Shown here: positions 40,353 to 49,067 of the stretch, piece by piece
How the letters are laid out: each line of letters starts with the position of its first letter
Position numbering within the stretch: the stretch's first letter is position 1
Source: Catenulispora sp. MAP5-51
Lineage (GTDB): Bacteria > Actinomycetota > Actinomycetes > Streptomycetales > Catenulisporaceae
NCBI RefSeq assembly: GCF_041261205.1
Contig: NZ_JBGCCH010000011.1
Span: forward strand, 62,001-126,000
Length of the DNA: 64,000 bases
Reading direction: 5' to 3'
Notes under the pieces: model-generated
Databases searched by the model: none
Told to the model about the DNA's origin: nothing
What the model saw: only the letters and a program-made list of their open reading frames with translations
Translations under genes and position numbers: made by a program

Positions 40353-41486
40353 TTAGCAGCGTCCTGCCTTGCGCCGAAAGATCCGGAACCCGCGCCGCCC
40401 CTCAGCCACGGGCACGGGCACGGGAACATCCTCGGGCCTGTCGATCCCGCTGATGAAGTACAGCAGGCGCACATCGCGCGGCGGCAGAACAGCGTCGGCC
40501 TTCGGCAGATGCGCGGCCAGAATGTCTCTGGGCTGCCCGGCAGGTTTGGTGTAGAGCTGCTGCTGCGTCGCGGCGACGAGGCTTGTACGGGCACGGCGCG
40601 CCAGGGTCTCGTCCACGTCGTCCAGCAGCATCACGTTCACCGCCAGGCGCCAGGCGCTGTCTCGTGAGGTCAGCAGGCGCCAGGCGGCGATGCGGGTGGG
40701 GGCGGGGCGGTCCGGGGCGAGCAGGGTGAGCAGACGATCCGCGTCCACGGCCGCGCCCCGGTGCAGGATCACCTCGGCTGCCTGGCGCGTGACCGCCGGG
40801 GACGGGTGGTTCTCGATGAGGGCGAGCATCGCGGCGGTGTCGACCGGCGCCGAGAGCTTGACCAGGGCTCGCAGCGCCTCCACCGCCAGCCTTGCCCTGG
40901 GGTGGGACAGCAGCGGGAGCAGCAGTTCCGCATCGGCGACGGTACCGACCTCGGCCAGCCCGGCCACGGCGCCCGGCGTCACGTCGGCGGACTCGACGAG
41001 GCGGCGGAGGGCGTCGGCGAACTCGGTGACGCCACGGCGCCGAAGATAGAACCGGGCCGTTCCGCGGACCAGGGCACTGCGATCGCTCAACGCGCCGTAC
41101 AGCGGCTCGACCTCGTCCAGACGATCGAGCGCGGTCAGCGCCTCGACGCGGACGAGCGGGGTGCGCGAAGCCAGCAGCCGCCGCATCGCCGGCACCGCGG
41201 ACGCGTCCACGGCCAGCCGTGAGGCACGCTCGGCGCAGCGAGCGCGGATCACGACGTCCCGGTTGGTGAGCGCGATGCGGACGACCTGCTCCAGGCCGAG
41301 CTTGCCGGCGTCCAGGAACACCTGGTGGGCCAGGCGGCGCAGCTCGACGTCCGCGCTGGCCAGCAGGCGCTCGACCACGGGGCCGGCCGAATCGGCGGCC
41401 AGTCGCTCGGTGACCACATCGGCCGACCACCGGCCGTCGCGACGCCCCGCCAGCAACAAAGCCATCGGCGCCGCCGCCGCCAACAC
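40353..41486 (-). CDS. HEAT-repeat protein, C-terminal frame of a frameshifted gene
   Basis: The intact frame encodes 377 residues made of alpha-helical HEAT-like repeats (for example DRSALVRGTARFYLRRRGV, HPRARLAVEALRALVKL, HPSPAVTRQAAEVIL). HEAT solenoids bind partner proteins or nucleic acid; no enzyme domain is present. The only start here is GTG 41486, lacking a ribosome-binding site, and the first residues begin in mid-repeat. Matching upstream helices lie in two other frames between 41487 and 41869, so the ORF is best read as the 3' part of a longer gene broken by two frameshifts or sequencing errors. Confidence 0.7.
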   Translation of the reverse strand: MLAAAAPMALLLAGRRDGRWSADVVTERLAADSAGPVVERLLASADVELRRLAHQVFLDAGKLGLEQVVRIALTNRDVVIRARCAERASRLAVDASAVPAMRRLLASRTPLVRVEALTALDRLDEVEPLYGALSDRSALVRGTARFYLRRRGVTEFADALRRLVESADVTPGAVAGLAEVGTVADAELLLPLLSHPRARLAVEALRALVKLSAPVDTAAMLALIENHPSPAVTRQAAEVILHRGAAVDADRLLTLLAPDRPAPTRIAAWRLLTSRDSAWRLAVNVMLLDDVDETLARRARTSLVAATQQQLYTKPAGQPRDILAAHLPKADAVLPPRDVRLLYFISGIDRPEDVPVPVPVAEGRRGFRIFRRKAGRC

Positions 41487-41869
41487 CGCGCCGTCCGGAT
41501 CCGCGGCCAGGAGCGCGCCGATCGCCTCACGAGCCCGTTCGCAGCACCTGCGGCACCCAGTCGCCCGCGCGCAGAACGAGAACCGGCACCGCCGCCAACG
41601 ACGCAGACGAAGACAAACACGCAGACGCAGACGCGGCCAGCAGCCCGACAGCCCGCTCCCGAACCCGGCCGTCGGCGAACAGCGCCTTCACCACCAGAGC
41701 CGGAACCGGATCCCCGTCCTCAACCCGGGTCGGCACACGCAAGCCCTCCCAGGAAAACCAGTCGGGGCAGTCCCTTGTCGATCGCGTCCGAGACCGAGCC
41801 CGTAGCGAACCCGCTTCCTTCGACCGAACCGCCCGCGATCCCGAGCCAGCCGACGTTCAGCCGCACCAT
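41487..41869 (-). pseudogene. 5' part of the HEAT-repeat gene, split over two other frames
   Basis: From ATG 41869 one frame encodes about 44 residues ending GLPRLVFLGGLACADPG-stop. A second frame (about 41742-41523) gives VPALVVKALFADGRVRERAVGLLA and PVLVLRAGDWVPQVLRTGS-stop, clear HEAT-like helices. Removing one T within CAGGTGCTGCGAACG near 41552 would give DWVPQVRERAREAIGALLA and join directly to the downstream frame. The two shifts are in the same direction. Third-position GC stays high in both fragments, so decay is recent or the shifts are errors. Confidence 0.6.
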
Positions 41870-41926
41870 GGTCGGCTGCCCTGCTTATACGTGTACGTGC
41901 TCAGGCCTTCGAAGTACGCCAACCCC

Positions 41927-43033
41927 TCAAACCCGCACCACCATGTTCACCGGCATCGACATCAAAGGCGCGTACCGCACCCGCGTCCCCGGATGCGGAG
42001 CGTGAATGATCTTCCCATCCCCCACGTACATCCCGATGTGGCTTCGCCCCGCGTAGTAGATCACCAGGTCGCCCGGCTGGATCTGCGACAGGGGGACCTG
42101 CTGGCCGGCCTGGGCCTGCTCCGACGAGGTGCGCGGCAGCTCCACGCCGGCCTGGCGCCAGACCTGCTGGATCAGGCCGCTGCAGTCGAAGGCGTCGGGG
42201 CCTTCCGCGCCGAAGACGTAGGGCTTGCCGAGGTCGGCGATGGCGGCGTCGATCGCGGCGCGGGCCCGGTCGGTGGGGGCGGTGACCTGGTTCAGGCGGG
42301 CGACCAGGGTGGGGTCGACCTGCTGGCCGGCGAAGGGGTCGGCGGGGTCCTGGCCCAGGTCGGCCTGGATCGTGGTGGCTCGTTGGGGGGCTGACAGGGT
42401 GTTGAGGAGGGACTGCGCCTTGTGGAGCTGGTCCGTGACCGCTTTGCGGGAGTCGGCTGCCGCGTCGCGGGTCTGGTTCAGTTCGGCGAGCTGGTCGGCT
42501 GCCGCGCGCTGGAGTTGGATGATCTGGCGGCGCTCCTCGACGACTTCGGCGACCTTGCGGCCTTGCTCCTCCGACAGGCGGGTGGCCATGGCCTCGTTGC
42601 CGAGGAAGGTCTCGGGGTGGTCGGCCAGCATCAGGGCCAGGCGTTGGTCGACGCCGCCGGCGCGGTACTGGCCGGCGGCGATGGCGCCGACGGTTGCCCG
42701 CTGGTGCTCGTAGTCGGTCTGCATGTCCTGCAGGGAGGACTGCGAGCGCTGCAGGGCCAGGCTCAGGCGGGCCTCCTGCTCCTGGGCCGCGTCGAAGGTC
42801 TGGGTCAGCTGGTCGGCCTGGCGGTACAGCGCCGCGATCTGGGCCTTCACCGTGGTGCGGTCGCCGTCCGCGGAGCCTGTGCCGGGGCCCGCCGCCGGGG
42901 CGGCGGCCGCGGTGCCGACCACCCCCGCGGCGGCCGCCACGGCGGTCAGGGCGGCGGCTGCGACGGTGCGGCCCCTGGCCGGCAGGGTCGATCCGCGGTG
43001 ACGCTTCGACCGCTTCGTACTGTGATGCGCCAT
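41927..43033 (-). CDS. Secreted NlpC/P60 peptidoglycan endopeptidase (RipA-like)
   Basis: The 368-residue protein has a signal peptide (basic start, hydrophobic 22-48), a long coiled coil (about 60-215, LTQTFDAAQEQEARLSLALQRSQSSLQDM) and a C-terminal NlpC/P60 domain. The catalytic Cys284 is in FDCSGLIQQVW, His332 in SHIGMYVG, and the third residue is likely His344. It hydrolyses stem-peptide bonds in peptidoglycan; the coiled coil may autoinhibit or recruit it. A Shine-Dalgarno GGAGG lies 11 nt before the ATG. The 160-nt upstream region shows no recognisable c-di-AMP riboswitch. Confidence 0.9.
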   Translation of the reverse strand: MAHHSTKRSKRHRGSTLPARGRTVAAAALTAVAAAAGVVGTAAAAPAAGPGTGSADGDRTTVKAQIAALYRQADQLTQTFDAAQEQEARLSLALQRSQSSLQDMQTDYEHQRATVGAIAAGQYRAGGVDQRLALMLADHPETFLGNEAMATRLSEEQGRKVAEVVEERRQIIQLQRAAADQLAELNQTRDAAADSRKAVTDQLHKAQSLLNTLSAPQRATTIQADLGQDPADPFAGQQVDPTLVARLNQVTAPTDRARAAIDAAIADLGKPYVFGAEGPDAFDCSGLIQQVWRQAGVELPRTSSEQAQAGQQVPLSQIQPGDLVIYYAGRSHIGMYVGDGKIIHAPHPGTRVRYAPLMSMPVNMVVRV

Positions 43034-43194
43034 TCTGTGATGACCTCCACATCAGGGCACGCCGGAACATACCGGCAGAACAGCGCACGAACCTAAACCC
43101 AGCGGACACATATGGGCAAGGATCAACCACTCAAATAGGTGAGCGGATCAGAGATAAGACATCCGGGATCAATGAGACAGAGAAGGCTTGAACC

Positions 43195-44520
43195 TCAAGA
43201 CCGCGCCATCCGGTTCAGCAGCATCGAAGCCGGTACCGGCCGCGCTCCCGACCGCCGCACCCCCTCGGCCACCTCCCGGTCCGAGGACACCACCACGACC
43301 GGCCGTCCGGCCGGCTCGGCGGCCACCAGCCGCCGGATCAGCTCGTCGGCGATCTCCCCGGGCGCGGAGAACAGCACCCGCACCCCCCGCGGCTGCGTCA
43401 GCCGTACCGGCCCGTCCAGCGCGGCCCCGTCGAAGACGCACGTCACCTCGGCGCCGGTCCGCGCGGCCAGCGCCGCCAGCCCGCCGACCAGCCGCACCCG
43501 CTGCTCGGCCAGCGACAGCGTCGGGTAGCCCGTCTTGGTGACGTTGTAGCCGTCCACCACCAGGTGCACCATCGGCAGCGCCAGGTACTGGTCCAGCAGA
43601 GCCGGATCGTCCTTGGCCCGCCCCTGCACCGACATATCCGAGGGCGCGACAGAGTCCGGAGACGCCGCCCCCACCGTGTCCGCCGGCCTCGTCTCGGTCG
43701 GCGGCAGCGCCAGCTCCCGCTCCAGCCCCTTCACCGCGCCGGTCACCGTGTCCAGTAACAGCCGCAGCCGCATGTCCCCCTCAGAGCGCCCCGAACGGGC
43801 CGAACGGCGTGCGGTGTCCAAGGCCGTCTCCGCGGCCGTCAGACGCGTCCGCAGACGCCGTAGTTCGGCCTCTGAGGCCGACGCGGCTGCCGCCGCCGCC
43901 GACCGCTCGGCCTCCAGCGCCGTCTCGGCGCTCCGCGCCGCCGCCTGCGCCCGCCGCATGTCGGCCTCCAGCTGCCGCACCTTGCGGCGCAGCTGGTCGC
44001 CCTCGCGGCGGGCCTCCTCCTGCGCGACGCGCAGGCCGTCGGCCGACGTGCGCGCCGTGTCCCGCAGCTCCGCGACCTCCGCGCTGAGCCGCGCGACCTC
44101 ACTCTCGGCGGCCTCGCCGGCGGCCACGCGGGCACCCTGCGTCACCGCCTCCAGGGCGTCCTTGACGATCCCGGTCCAGCCGTGCGGACGCAGCACATAA
44201 GCGACCGCCGCGACCTCGTGCGGGTCAGCGGCGGCCGGTACCACCCCGGCGTACAGGGAGTCGGACAGGTCCGGGGATGCTTCGCGCACCCGTTCGGCCA
44301 CCCGGGCGCGGAACGCCCCGTCGCCCTCCAGCGACGCCGCCATGGGGATGGCCGCGGCTTTGGCCCGTTTGGCGGGGGCGAACTTGGCGAACGGGCGCAG
44401 CGGGGCCGGGATCTCCGCGGCCGGCATCCGGCCCAGCACCTCGGAGGCGATCTCCACGACGCGCTGGCGCACCGAGTCGGGAAGCGTGATGGTGAGACGT
44501 TCACCCTCCGGTGAGCTCAC
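43195..44520 (-). CDS. NYN-domain (PIN-like) putative RNA-binding nuclease
   Basis: From GTG 44520 the protein has 441 residues. The N-terminal 130 residues are helical (DSVRQRVVEIASEVLGRMPAAEIP and FAKFAPAKRAKAAA), and a coiled coil spans about 150-270 (Glu/Arg/Ala heptads). The C-terminal NYN/YacP-like domain carries HLVVDGYNVTKTGYPTLSLAEQRVRLV, VTCVFDGA, VLFSAPGEIADELIRRLV and VVVVSSDREVAEGVRRSGARPV, with the acidic residues of a PIN-fold nuclease. Streptomyces and mycobacteria carry similar proteins of unknown role. The longer frame to 44703 overlaps the divergent rhomboid gene start. Confidence 0.85.
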   Translation of the reverse strand: MSSPEGERLTITLPDSVRQRVVEIASEVLGRMPAAEIPAPLRPFAKFAPAKRAKAAAIPMAASLEGDGAFRARVAERVREASPDLSDSLYAGVVPAAADPHEVAAVAYVLRPHGWTGIVKDALEAVTQGARVAAGEAAESEVARLSAEVAELRDTARTSADGLRVAQEEARREGDQLRRKVRQLEADMRRAQAAARSAETALEAERSAAAAAASASEAELRRLRTRLTAAETALDTARRSARSGRSEGDMRLRLLLDTVTGAVKGLERELALPPTETRPADTVGAASPDSVAPSDMSVQGRAKDDPALLDQYLALPMVHLVVDGYNVTKTGYPTLSLAEQRVRLVGGLAALAARTGAEVTCVFDGAALDGPVRLTQPRGVRVLFSAPGEIADELIRRLVAAEPAGRPVVVVSSDREVAEGVRRSGARPVPASMLLNRMARS

Positions 44521-44671
44521 GTCGCTCGCCCCACTCCCTCGCCTCGCCGGAGACTCCTCCGGACATCGTTCCTGATCCGCCGACTGTATCGGCCTGACTT
44601 GTGCCCGTACCAAGCACTCACTCAAAGGTAGGCCCTCCGCGCCGCGTTTCGGATCTCCCGCGCGCACGGTG

Positions 44672-45478
44672 ATGGGCCATGATGCAACAGTGGTGATCCC
44701 CATTCACGACAGGAACCCGGTGTCCCGGGCGCCCTATGTCACCTACGGTCTGATCATCGCGAACGTGGTGGTGTTCCTGTCGGGCCCCATCGCCTTCGCC
44801 GGGCTGGACCCGGACGCGGCACGCAAGGCCAGGGAGAACGCGTACCTGTACCACTACGGCGCGATCCCGGCCCAACTGCTGAACGGGCACGGCAACCCGG
44901 TCCTGCCGGTGTTCACCGCCATGTTCGTGCACGCCGGCTGGATCCACCTGCTGGGGAACATGCTGTTCCTCTACGTCTTCGGCAACAACGTCGAGGACGT
45001 TCTGGGGCGCGTGCACTTCCTGGCGTTCTACGTCGTCGGCGGCGCGGTCAGCACCTACGCCTTCGCCTGGGCCAACCCGACGGCCACCGGGCCGCTCGTG
45101 GGAGCCTCCGGGGCGATCGCGGCGGTCCTGGGTGCGTACATCTACCTGTTCCCTCAAGCGAGGGTCACGCTATTGGTGCCCTTCTTGTTCTTCCTGCCCA
45201 TGCGGGTACCGGCCTGGCTGGTCCTGGGCCTGTGGTTCGTGATGCAGCTGCCGGAGTTCCAGCAGACGATCGGGGTGGCGGGCTCCACGGACGTCGCCTA
45301 CTTCGCGCACGTGTCGGGATTCGTTCTAGGGCTCCTGTACGTAGCGCTCGTCATCGGCAGAGGACCCGACGGACCGGCCCGCCTGCCGTCCGCCGACGCG
45401 CCTCCCCCGCCGCCGCCGCTGATGCCGGACTACCGCTCCGCCGATCCGGACGATCCGTACGGCCAATACCATCGCTAA
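44672..45478 (+). CDS. Rhomboid-family intramembrane serine protease
   Basis: About 268 residues with seven membrane spans. The catalytic dyad is Ser147 in GASGAIA and His213 in FAHVSGFVLG; Asn96 in HLLGNMLFL completes the oxyanion site. It cleaves substrates within or near the membrane. The C-terminal tail is proline-rich (PPPPPP) and cytoplasmic. Start is uncertain: ATG 44672 is used, GTG 44690 or 44693 would give the more usual VIPIHDRNP start, and no good ribosome-binding site supports any of them. The AsnC-like gene follows 24 nt later. Confidence 0.88.
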   Translation: MGHDATVVIPIHDRNPVSRAPYVTYGLIIANVVVFLSGPIAFAGLDPDAARKARENAYLYHYGAIPAQLLNGHGNPVLPVFTAMFVHAGWIHLLGNMLFLYVFGNNVEDVLGRVHFLAFYVVGGAVSTYAFAWANPTATGPLVGASGAIAAVLGAYIYLFPQARVTLLVPFLFFLPMRVPAWLVLGLWFVMQLPEFQQTIGVAGSTDVAYFAHVSGFVLGLLYVALVIGRGPDGPARLPSADAPPPPPPLMPDYRSADPDDPYGQYHR

Positions 45479-45502
45479 CGAGTCCCGCGAGAAGGAGCCG
45501 CT

Positions 45503-45781
45503 GTGATCACTGCCATCGTCCTCATCAAGACCGACGTCGACGCCATCCCGGAGGTCGCCGAGAAGATCTCCCAGCTGCCCGGCGTCAGCGAGGTGTACTC
45601 GGTCACCGGGGAGTACGACCTGATCGCCATGGTCCGGGTCCGCGAGCACGAGCAGCTCGCCGACGTGATCCCGGGCGGTGTGAACAAGGTGGCCGGGGTC
45701 AGCCACACGGTCACGCACGTGTCGTTCCGGACCTACAGCGCGCTGGACCTCGAGGCGGCGTTCTCGTTGGGCCTGGACTGA
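45503..45781 (+). CDS. Stand-alone AsnC/Lrp ligand-binding (RAM) domain protein
   Basis: The 92-residue protein is only the RAM domain (VLIKTDVDAIPEVAEKISQLPGVSEVYSVTGEYDLIAMVRV), with no DNA-binding helix-turn-helix. Such proteins form ring oligomers and bind amino acids. GTG 45503 follows GAGAAGGAG. It lies downstream of the rhomboid gene and before a shared hairpin terminator. Its last codons and stop lie in a 13-bp duplication with a 16-bp period. Confidence 0.88.
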   Translation: MITAIVLIKTDVDAIPEVAEKISQLPGVSEVYSVTGEYDLIAMVRVREHEQLADVIPGGVNKVAGVSHTVTHVSFRTYSALDLEAAFSLGLD

Positions 45782-45797
45782 GTCGGGCCTGGACTGA
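45769..45797. repeat. Stop-codon-straddling 13-bp duplication in the AsnC-like gene
   Basis: GGGCCTGGACTGA occurs at 45769-45781, ending with the stop codon TGA, and again at 45785-45797, a period of 16 bp. Confidence 0.9.
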
Positions 45798-45848
45798 CCC
45801 CTAAGGGAAACTCCCGACCAACACTGCGCGAACTCCCGGCAAACGCCG

Positions 45849-45879
45849 AGCCCCGCCCCCCGGATCGGGAGGCGGGGCT
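45849..45879. terminator. Bidirectional hairpin between AsnC-like gene and divIVA
   Basis: AGCCCCGCC (45849-45857) pairs perfectly with GGCGGGGCT (45871-45879) over a 13-nt loop; further pairs may extend it inward. It lies between converging genes and can stop both transcripts. Confidence 0.65.
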
Positions 45880-45966
45880 TGTGACGCCACGTCATTGTGT
45901 GAGTGCAGGTCGCACAGTGCGGGTCAGCGCACCGTGCTCCGGACGCCGTCCGGTCCAGCCGAGCCG

Positions 45967-47076
45967 TCAGGCGTCGGGGTCCTCGTCGATGAGGAAGCCG
46001 CGCATCGGCGAGGGCTGGGACGGGACCGGGGGCTGGCCCAGGCCGTTGCCCGAACCCATGAACGGCGGCTGCTGCCCGCCGCCCATCGGCGGGGCCGGCA
46101 TCTGCGGCCGGATCGGCGCCATGGTCTGGGTCAGAGCCGCGGCGTTGGAGCCGTTGTTGCCGGCGGACTGGAAGGACCCGGAGTTGCCGGCGGACTGGTA
46201 GGACCCGGTGTTGCCGGCGCTCTGGTAGGACCCGGTGTTGCCGCCGCTCTGGAAGGAGCCGGTGGAGCCCATTCCGCCGCCGTTCATACCGGCACCGACC
46301 GGGGACGGCGCCGGCGACATGCCCGGGGGCAGCGAGGCCTGCATCGGCATCGGCGGGGCCGAGGGGGCCGGCGGCGGCGCGGACAGGCCGGTCGGGCTCA
46401 GCTGCGAACGCGAGCCCATCGAGGAGGCCATGTCGTCGCCGCCGGAGGCCTCGAGCTGGCGCATCTGGCCGTCCAGGTAGGACTTCAGGCGCTGGCGGTA
46501 CTCGCGCTCGAAGGCGCGCAGGTCGTCGACCTTGCGCTCCAGGGCGGCGCGGGCGGTCTCCAGCGAGCCCATCGCCACGCGGTGCTTCTCCTGCGCGTCC
46601 CGCTCCAGGGCGTCGGCCTTGCCGCGGGCCTCGCGCTCCAGGCCGTCGGCCCGGCCGCGGGCCTCGCCGACGATCTTGTTGGCCTCGTTGCGGGCCTCGG
46701 CGATCGCCTGGTCGGCGGTCTGCTGGGCCAGGGCCAGCACGCGGGCGGCCGAGTCGCCGCCGGGGGCCTGGAACTGCGGCGCCTGCGGCACCGGGAGCGG
46801 CGCGGGCAGCGGAGCCGGAAGCGCCGGCTGCGGAGGCGCGGGCGCGGGTATCGGGGTCGGCTCCCGCCGCATCGGCACCGGGGCGGCCGCCGCGCTGGCC
46901 GCGGCCCGGGTCGCGGCGGCCAGCTTGGCCCGCAGCTCCTCGTTCTCGCGGATCAGGCGGGTCAGCTCAGCCTCGACCTCGTCGAGGAAGGCGTCCACCT
47001 CTTCCTCGTCGTAGCCCTCACGCAGGCGTACGGTCGTGAACTGCTTGTTGTGGACATCCTCGGGAGTCAACGGCAT
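45967..47076 (-). CDS. divIVA: DivIVA/Wag31 polar growth protein
   Basis: The 369-residue coiled-coil protein directs apical growth. The N-terminal membrane-binding domain [40 protein letters not shown] is followed by a Pro/Ala linker (60-108) and a second coiled coil (110-205). The C-terminal 155 residues are Pro/Gly/Met-rich and include four copies of a nine-residue unit (TGSYQSAGN and variants, 272-307) not usual in DivIVA. It is the last gene of the ftsZ-pgeF-yggS-sepF-yggT-divIVA block. The gene could be transcribed separately; a 56-nt gap precedes it. Confidence 0.95.
   Translation of the reverse strand: MPLTPEDVHNKQFTTVRLREGYDEEEVDAFLDEVEAELTRLIRENEELRAKLAAATRAAASAAAAPVPMRREPTPIPAPAPPQPALPAPLPAPLPVPQAPQFQAPGGDSAARVLALAQQTADQAIAEARNEANKIVGEARGRADGLEREARGKADALERDAQEKHRVAMGSLETARAALERKVDDLRAFEREYRQRLKSYLDGQMRQLEASGGDDMASSMGSRSQLSPTGLSAPPPAPSAPPMPMQASLPPGMSPAPSPVGAGMNGGGMGSTGSFQSGGNTGSYQSAGNTGSYQSAGNSGSFQSAGNNGSNAAALTQTMAPIRPQMPAPPMGGGQQPPFMGSGNGLGQPPVPSQPSPMRGFLIDEDPDA
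46156..46263 (-). repeat. 27-bp coding repeat, four copies, in divIVA
   Basis: Four 27-bp in-frame copies encode [27 protein letters not shown] and SGSFQSAGN. They lie in the disordered C-terminal tail, so copy number can change without affecting the frame. Confidence 0.9.
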
Positions 47077-47132
47077 CTTTCATTCACCTCAGGCGTGGCG
47101 TGGTCGTCGGCATTCGCACAGACATTACCCGG

Positions 47133-47417
47133 TCACAGCGTAGCCGCGACCCGGATCAGCAGTAAGACGATGATCACGAGGATCATGAACGCCACGTCAA
47201 ACCCCATCCCGCCGAGCCGCAACGGCGGGATGTACCGCCGCAACAGCTTCAGAGGAGGATCTGTGACCGTGTACGCCGTCTCCACGACGACCAGCATGAC
47301 ACCCCGCGGCTCCCACGACCGGGCGAATACCAAAACCCAGCCGATGATGAGGCGGATGATCAAGCACAGCGCGAAGAGGTAGAGCACCCACAGGAGCAAC
47401 GCCCCCACAACGCTCAT
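47133..47417 (-). CDS. yggT: YggT-family membrane protein
   Basis: The 94-residue protein has two membrane segments (4-30 and 72-93) around a conserved-type loop with DPPLKLLRRYIPPLRLGG, matching the YggT family found between sepF and divIVA across actinobacteria. It may help osmotic or division functions; the precise role is unclear. Start ATG 47417 is well placed, with GGAAGGGGAG upstream. Confidence 0.92.
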   Translation of the reverse strand: MSVVGALLLWVLYLFALCLIIRLIIGWVLVFARSWEPRGVMLVVVETAYTVTDPPLKLLRRYIPPLRLGGMGFDVAFMILVIIVLLLIRVAATL

Positions 47418-47557
47418 AGCGCACTCCCCTTCCCACGTTCGCCGGCGCCCCGCCGCTCACGGTCATCACGAATCTTGTCGCAAAACCGCCGCGGGACGCC
47501 GCCGGACCCGAAACCTCCACCGCCGCCTGAGGCCGCCCGGCCCCAGCCGGCGCCGCC

Positions 47558-48166
47558 TCAGCTCTGGTTGAAGAAGCCGCCCTCGGCGATCCGGGCCTTG
47601 TCCTCGGCCGTCACATCGACATTAGCAGGCGACAGCAGGAACACCTTCTGCGTCACCCGCTCCATGTTCCCGCGCAGGCCGAAGATCAGCCCGGCCGCGA
47701 AGTCCACCAGGCGCTTGGCATCGGCGTCCTCCATCTCGGTCAGGTTCATGATCACCGGGACTCCCTCGCGGAAGTGCTCGCCGATCGTGCGCGCCTCGTT
47801 GTAGGTGCGCGGATGCAGCGTCGTGATGCGGTAGGACGCTTCACGGTCCGCCGACCGGTCCGTCGGGACGCTGTACATCACCGGTCCACCTCTCTCGGCT
47901 CGGTCGGCTCGCGCGGACCGCTCGGAGCGGTCCGGCATCACCGTCACGTTGGAAGGCGCCGCGAATGCGCGGCGGTCGTTCTGCGCGACGACGAGCGCTC
48001 CGGAGCCGGGGTCCGGCTCGTGGTGCGCCGAGTCCGGAGCCGCGGCGGGCTCGGCGGGCTCGGTCTCGTACTCGTCCTCGTAGTCGTCGTAGTACCGCTC
48101 GTCCTCGAACCGCTGTTCGTCAGTGAGCCCGAGGTAGACCGCTGCTCTGCGCATCATGCCGGCCAT
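47558..48166 (-). CDS. sepF: SepF cell-division protein
   Basis: The 202-residue protein has an N-terminal membrane-binding amphipathic helix ([18 protein letters not shown]), an acidic linker, and a C-terminal SepF domain ([72 protein letters not shown]) that binds FtsZ and anchors it to the membrane. ATG 48166 has GGAGG 9 nt upstream; an earlier start at 48208 lacks this. Part of the ftsZ-downstream group. Confidence 0.95.
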   Translation of the reverse strand: MAGMMRRAAVYLGLTDEQRFEDERYYDDYEDEYETEPAEPAAAPDSAHHEPDPGSGALVVAQNDRRAFAAPSNVTVMPDRSERSARADRAERGGPVMYSVPTDRSADREASYRITTLHPRTYNEARTIGEHFREGVPVIMNLTEMEDADAKRLVDFAAGLIFGLRGNMERVTQKVFLLSPANVDVTAEDKARIAEGGFFNQS

Positions 48167-48317
48167 GTTGTTCGCCTCCGGACGGGGCCTGTTACGGCTG
48201 TCTTGCAACTGTCAACGTAAATGGGTGCCGCGGAGGTTTCCCGATCGCGGTCGATGATGGGTGGCGCAGAAGTGCGGTCGTCGTATCCGATGTTCGATAG
48301 ATGCGACGTTACCGGAA

Positions 48318-49064
48318 TCACCGTCTGATACCGAGTATCGCGCTGCCGATGCGGACGTGTGTCGCGCCCGCCGCCACCGCTTCGCCCAGATCCCCACTCA
48401 TCCCCGCCGAGATCATGGTGGCCGAAGGGTGTGCGGTCCGCAACCGCATAGCCAGCGTGTGCAAGCGCTCGAAGGCCGGTCCCGGCTCGGCACCCAAAGG
48501 CGCCACCGCCATCAGGCCCCCGAATCGCAGGCCCGGCGCCGCGGCGATCGCGTCGGCCAGTTCCGGCACCTGGTCCGGAAACGCCCCGCCGCGGGCCGCG
48601 TTGTCATCCATGGGCTCTGCGTTACCCAGGTCGACCTGCACCAAACATGTCAATTCCTTGTCATACCGGACAGCCGCCTTGGACAGCGCACCCACCAACC
48701 GGACCCGGTCCACGGAGTGCACGAAGTCGGCGTATTCGGCCACTGACACGGCCTTGTTGGTCTGCAGCTGCCCGATGAAGTGCCAGCGCAGCCCCAGCCC
48801 CGCGGTCTCCCGCGCCTTCGGCCCGGCCTCCTGGTCGCGGTTCTCGCCCACGTCCAGGACCCCGAGCTCGGCCAGGATGCGCACGTCGGAGGCCGGATAG
48901 GTCTTGGTGACGGCGATCAGGGACACCTCGGAGGGGTCCCGGCCGGCCTTGCGGGCCGCGGCCGCGATGTCCTCGCGGACCACGGCCAGATTCTCCGCGA
49001 TCTGTTCTGTTCGCTGCGAAATCTGTACTTTCCGCTGGGAAATCTGCTCTTCCGGCTCGGACAT
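48318..49064 (-). CDS. yggS: YggS/PLPBP pyridoxal-phosphate homeostasis protein
   Basis: The 248-residue PLP-binding alanine-racemase-fold protein carries LIAVTKTYPASDVRIL (Lys for PLP), GENRDQEAGPKA, WHFIGQLQTNKA, SMGM-like ISAGMSGDLGEAVAAGATHVRIGSAILG. It regulates PLP levels rather than racemising amino acids. Three heptads, EEQISQR-KVQISQR-TEQIAEN, precede the usual start, an N-terminal extension produced by near-repeat codons. It lies 3 nt after pgeF and is followed by sepF. Confidence 0.93.
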   Translation of the reverse strand: MSEPEEQISQRKVQISQRTEQIAENLAVVREDIAAAARKAGRDPSEVSLIAVTKTYPASDVRILAELGVLDVGENRDQEAGPKARETAGLGLRWHFIGQLQTNKAVSVAEYADFVHSVDRVRLVGALSKAAVRYDKELTCLVQVDLGNAEPMDDNAARGGAFPDQVPELADAIAAAPGLRFGGLMAVAPLGAEPGPAFERLHTLAMRLRTAHPSATMISAGMSGDLGEAVAAGATHVRIGSAILGIRR

Positions 49065-49067
49065 GGC

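Noticed and set aside
43034-43194. Possible c-di-AMP riboswitch upstream of the NlpC/P60 gene
   Set aside because: Such riboswitches occur before cell-wall hydrolase genes in actinobacteria, but I could not find the conserved elements here.
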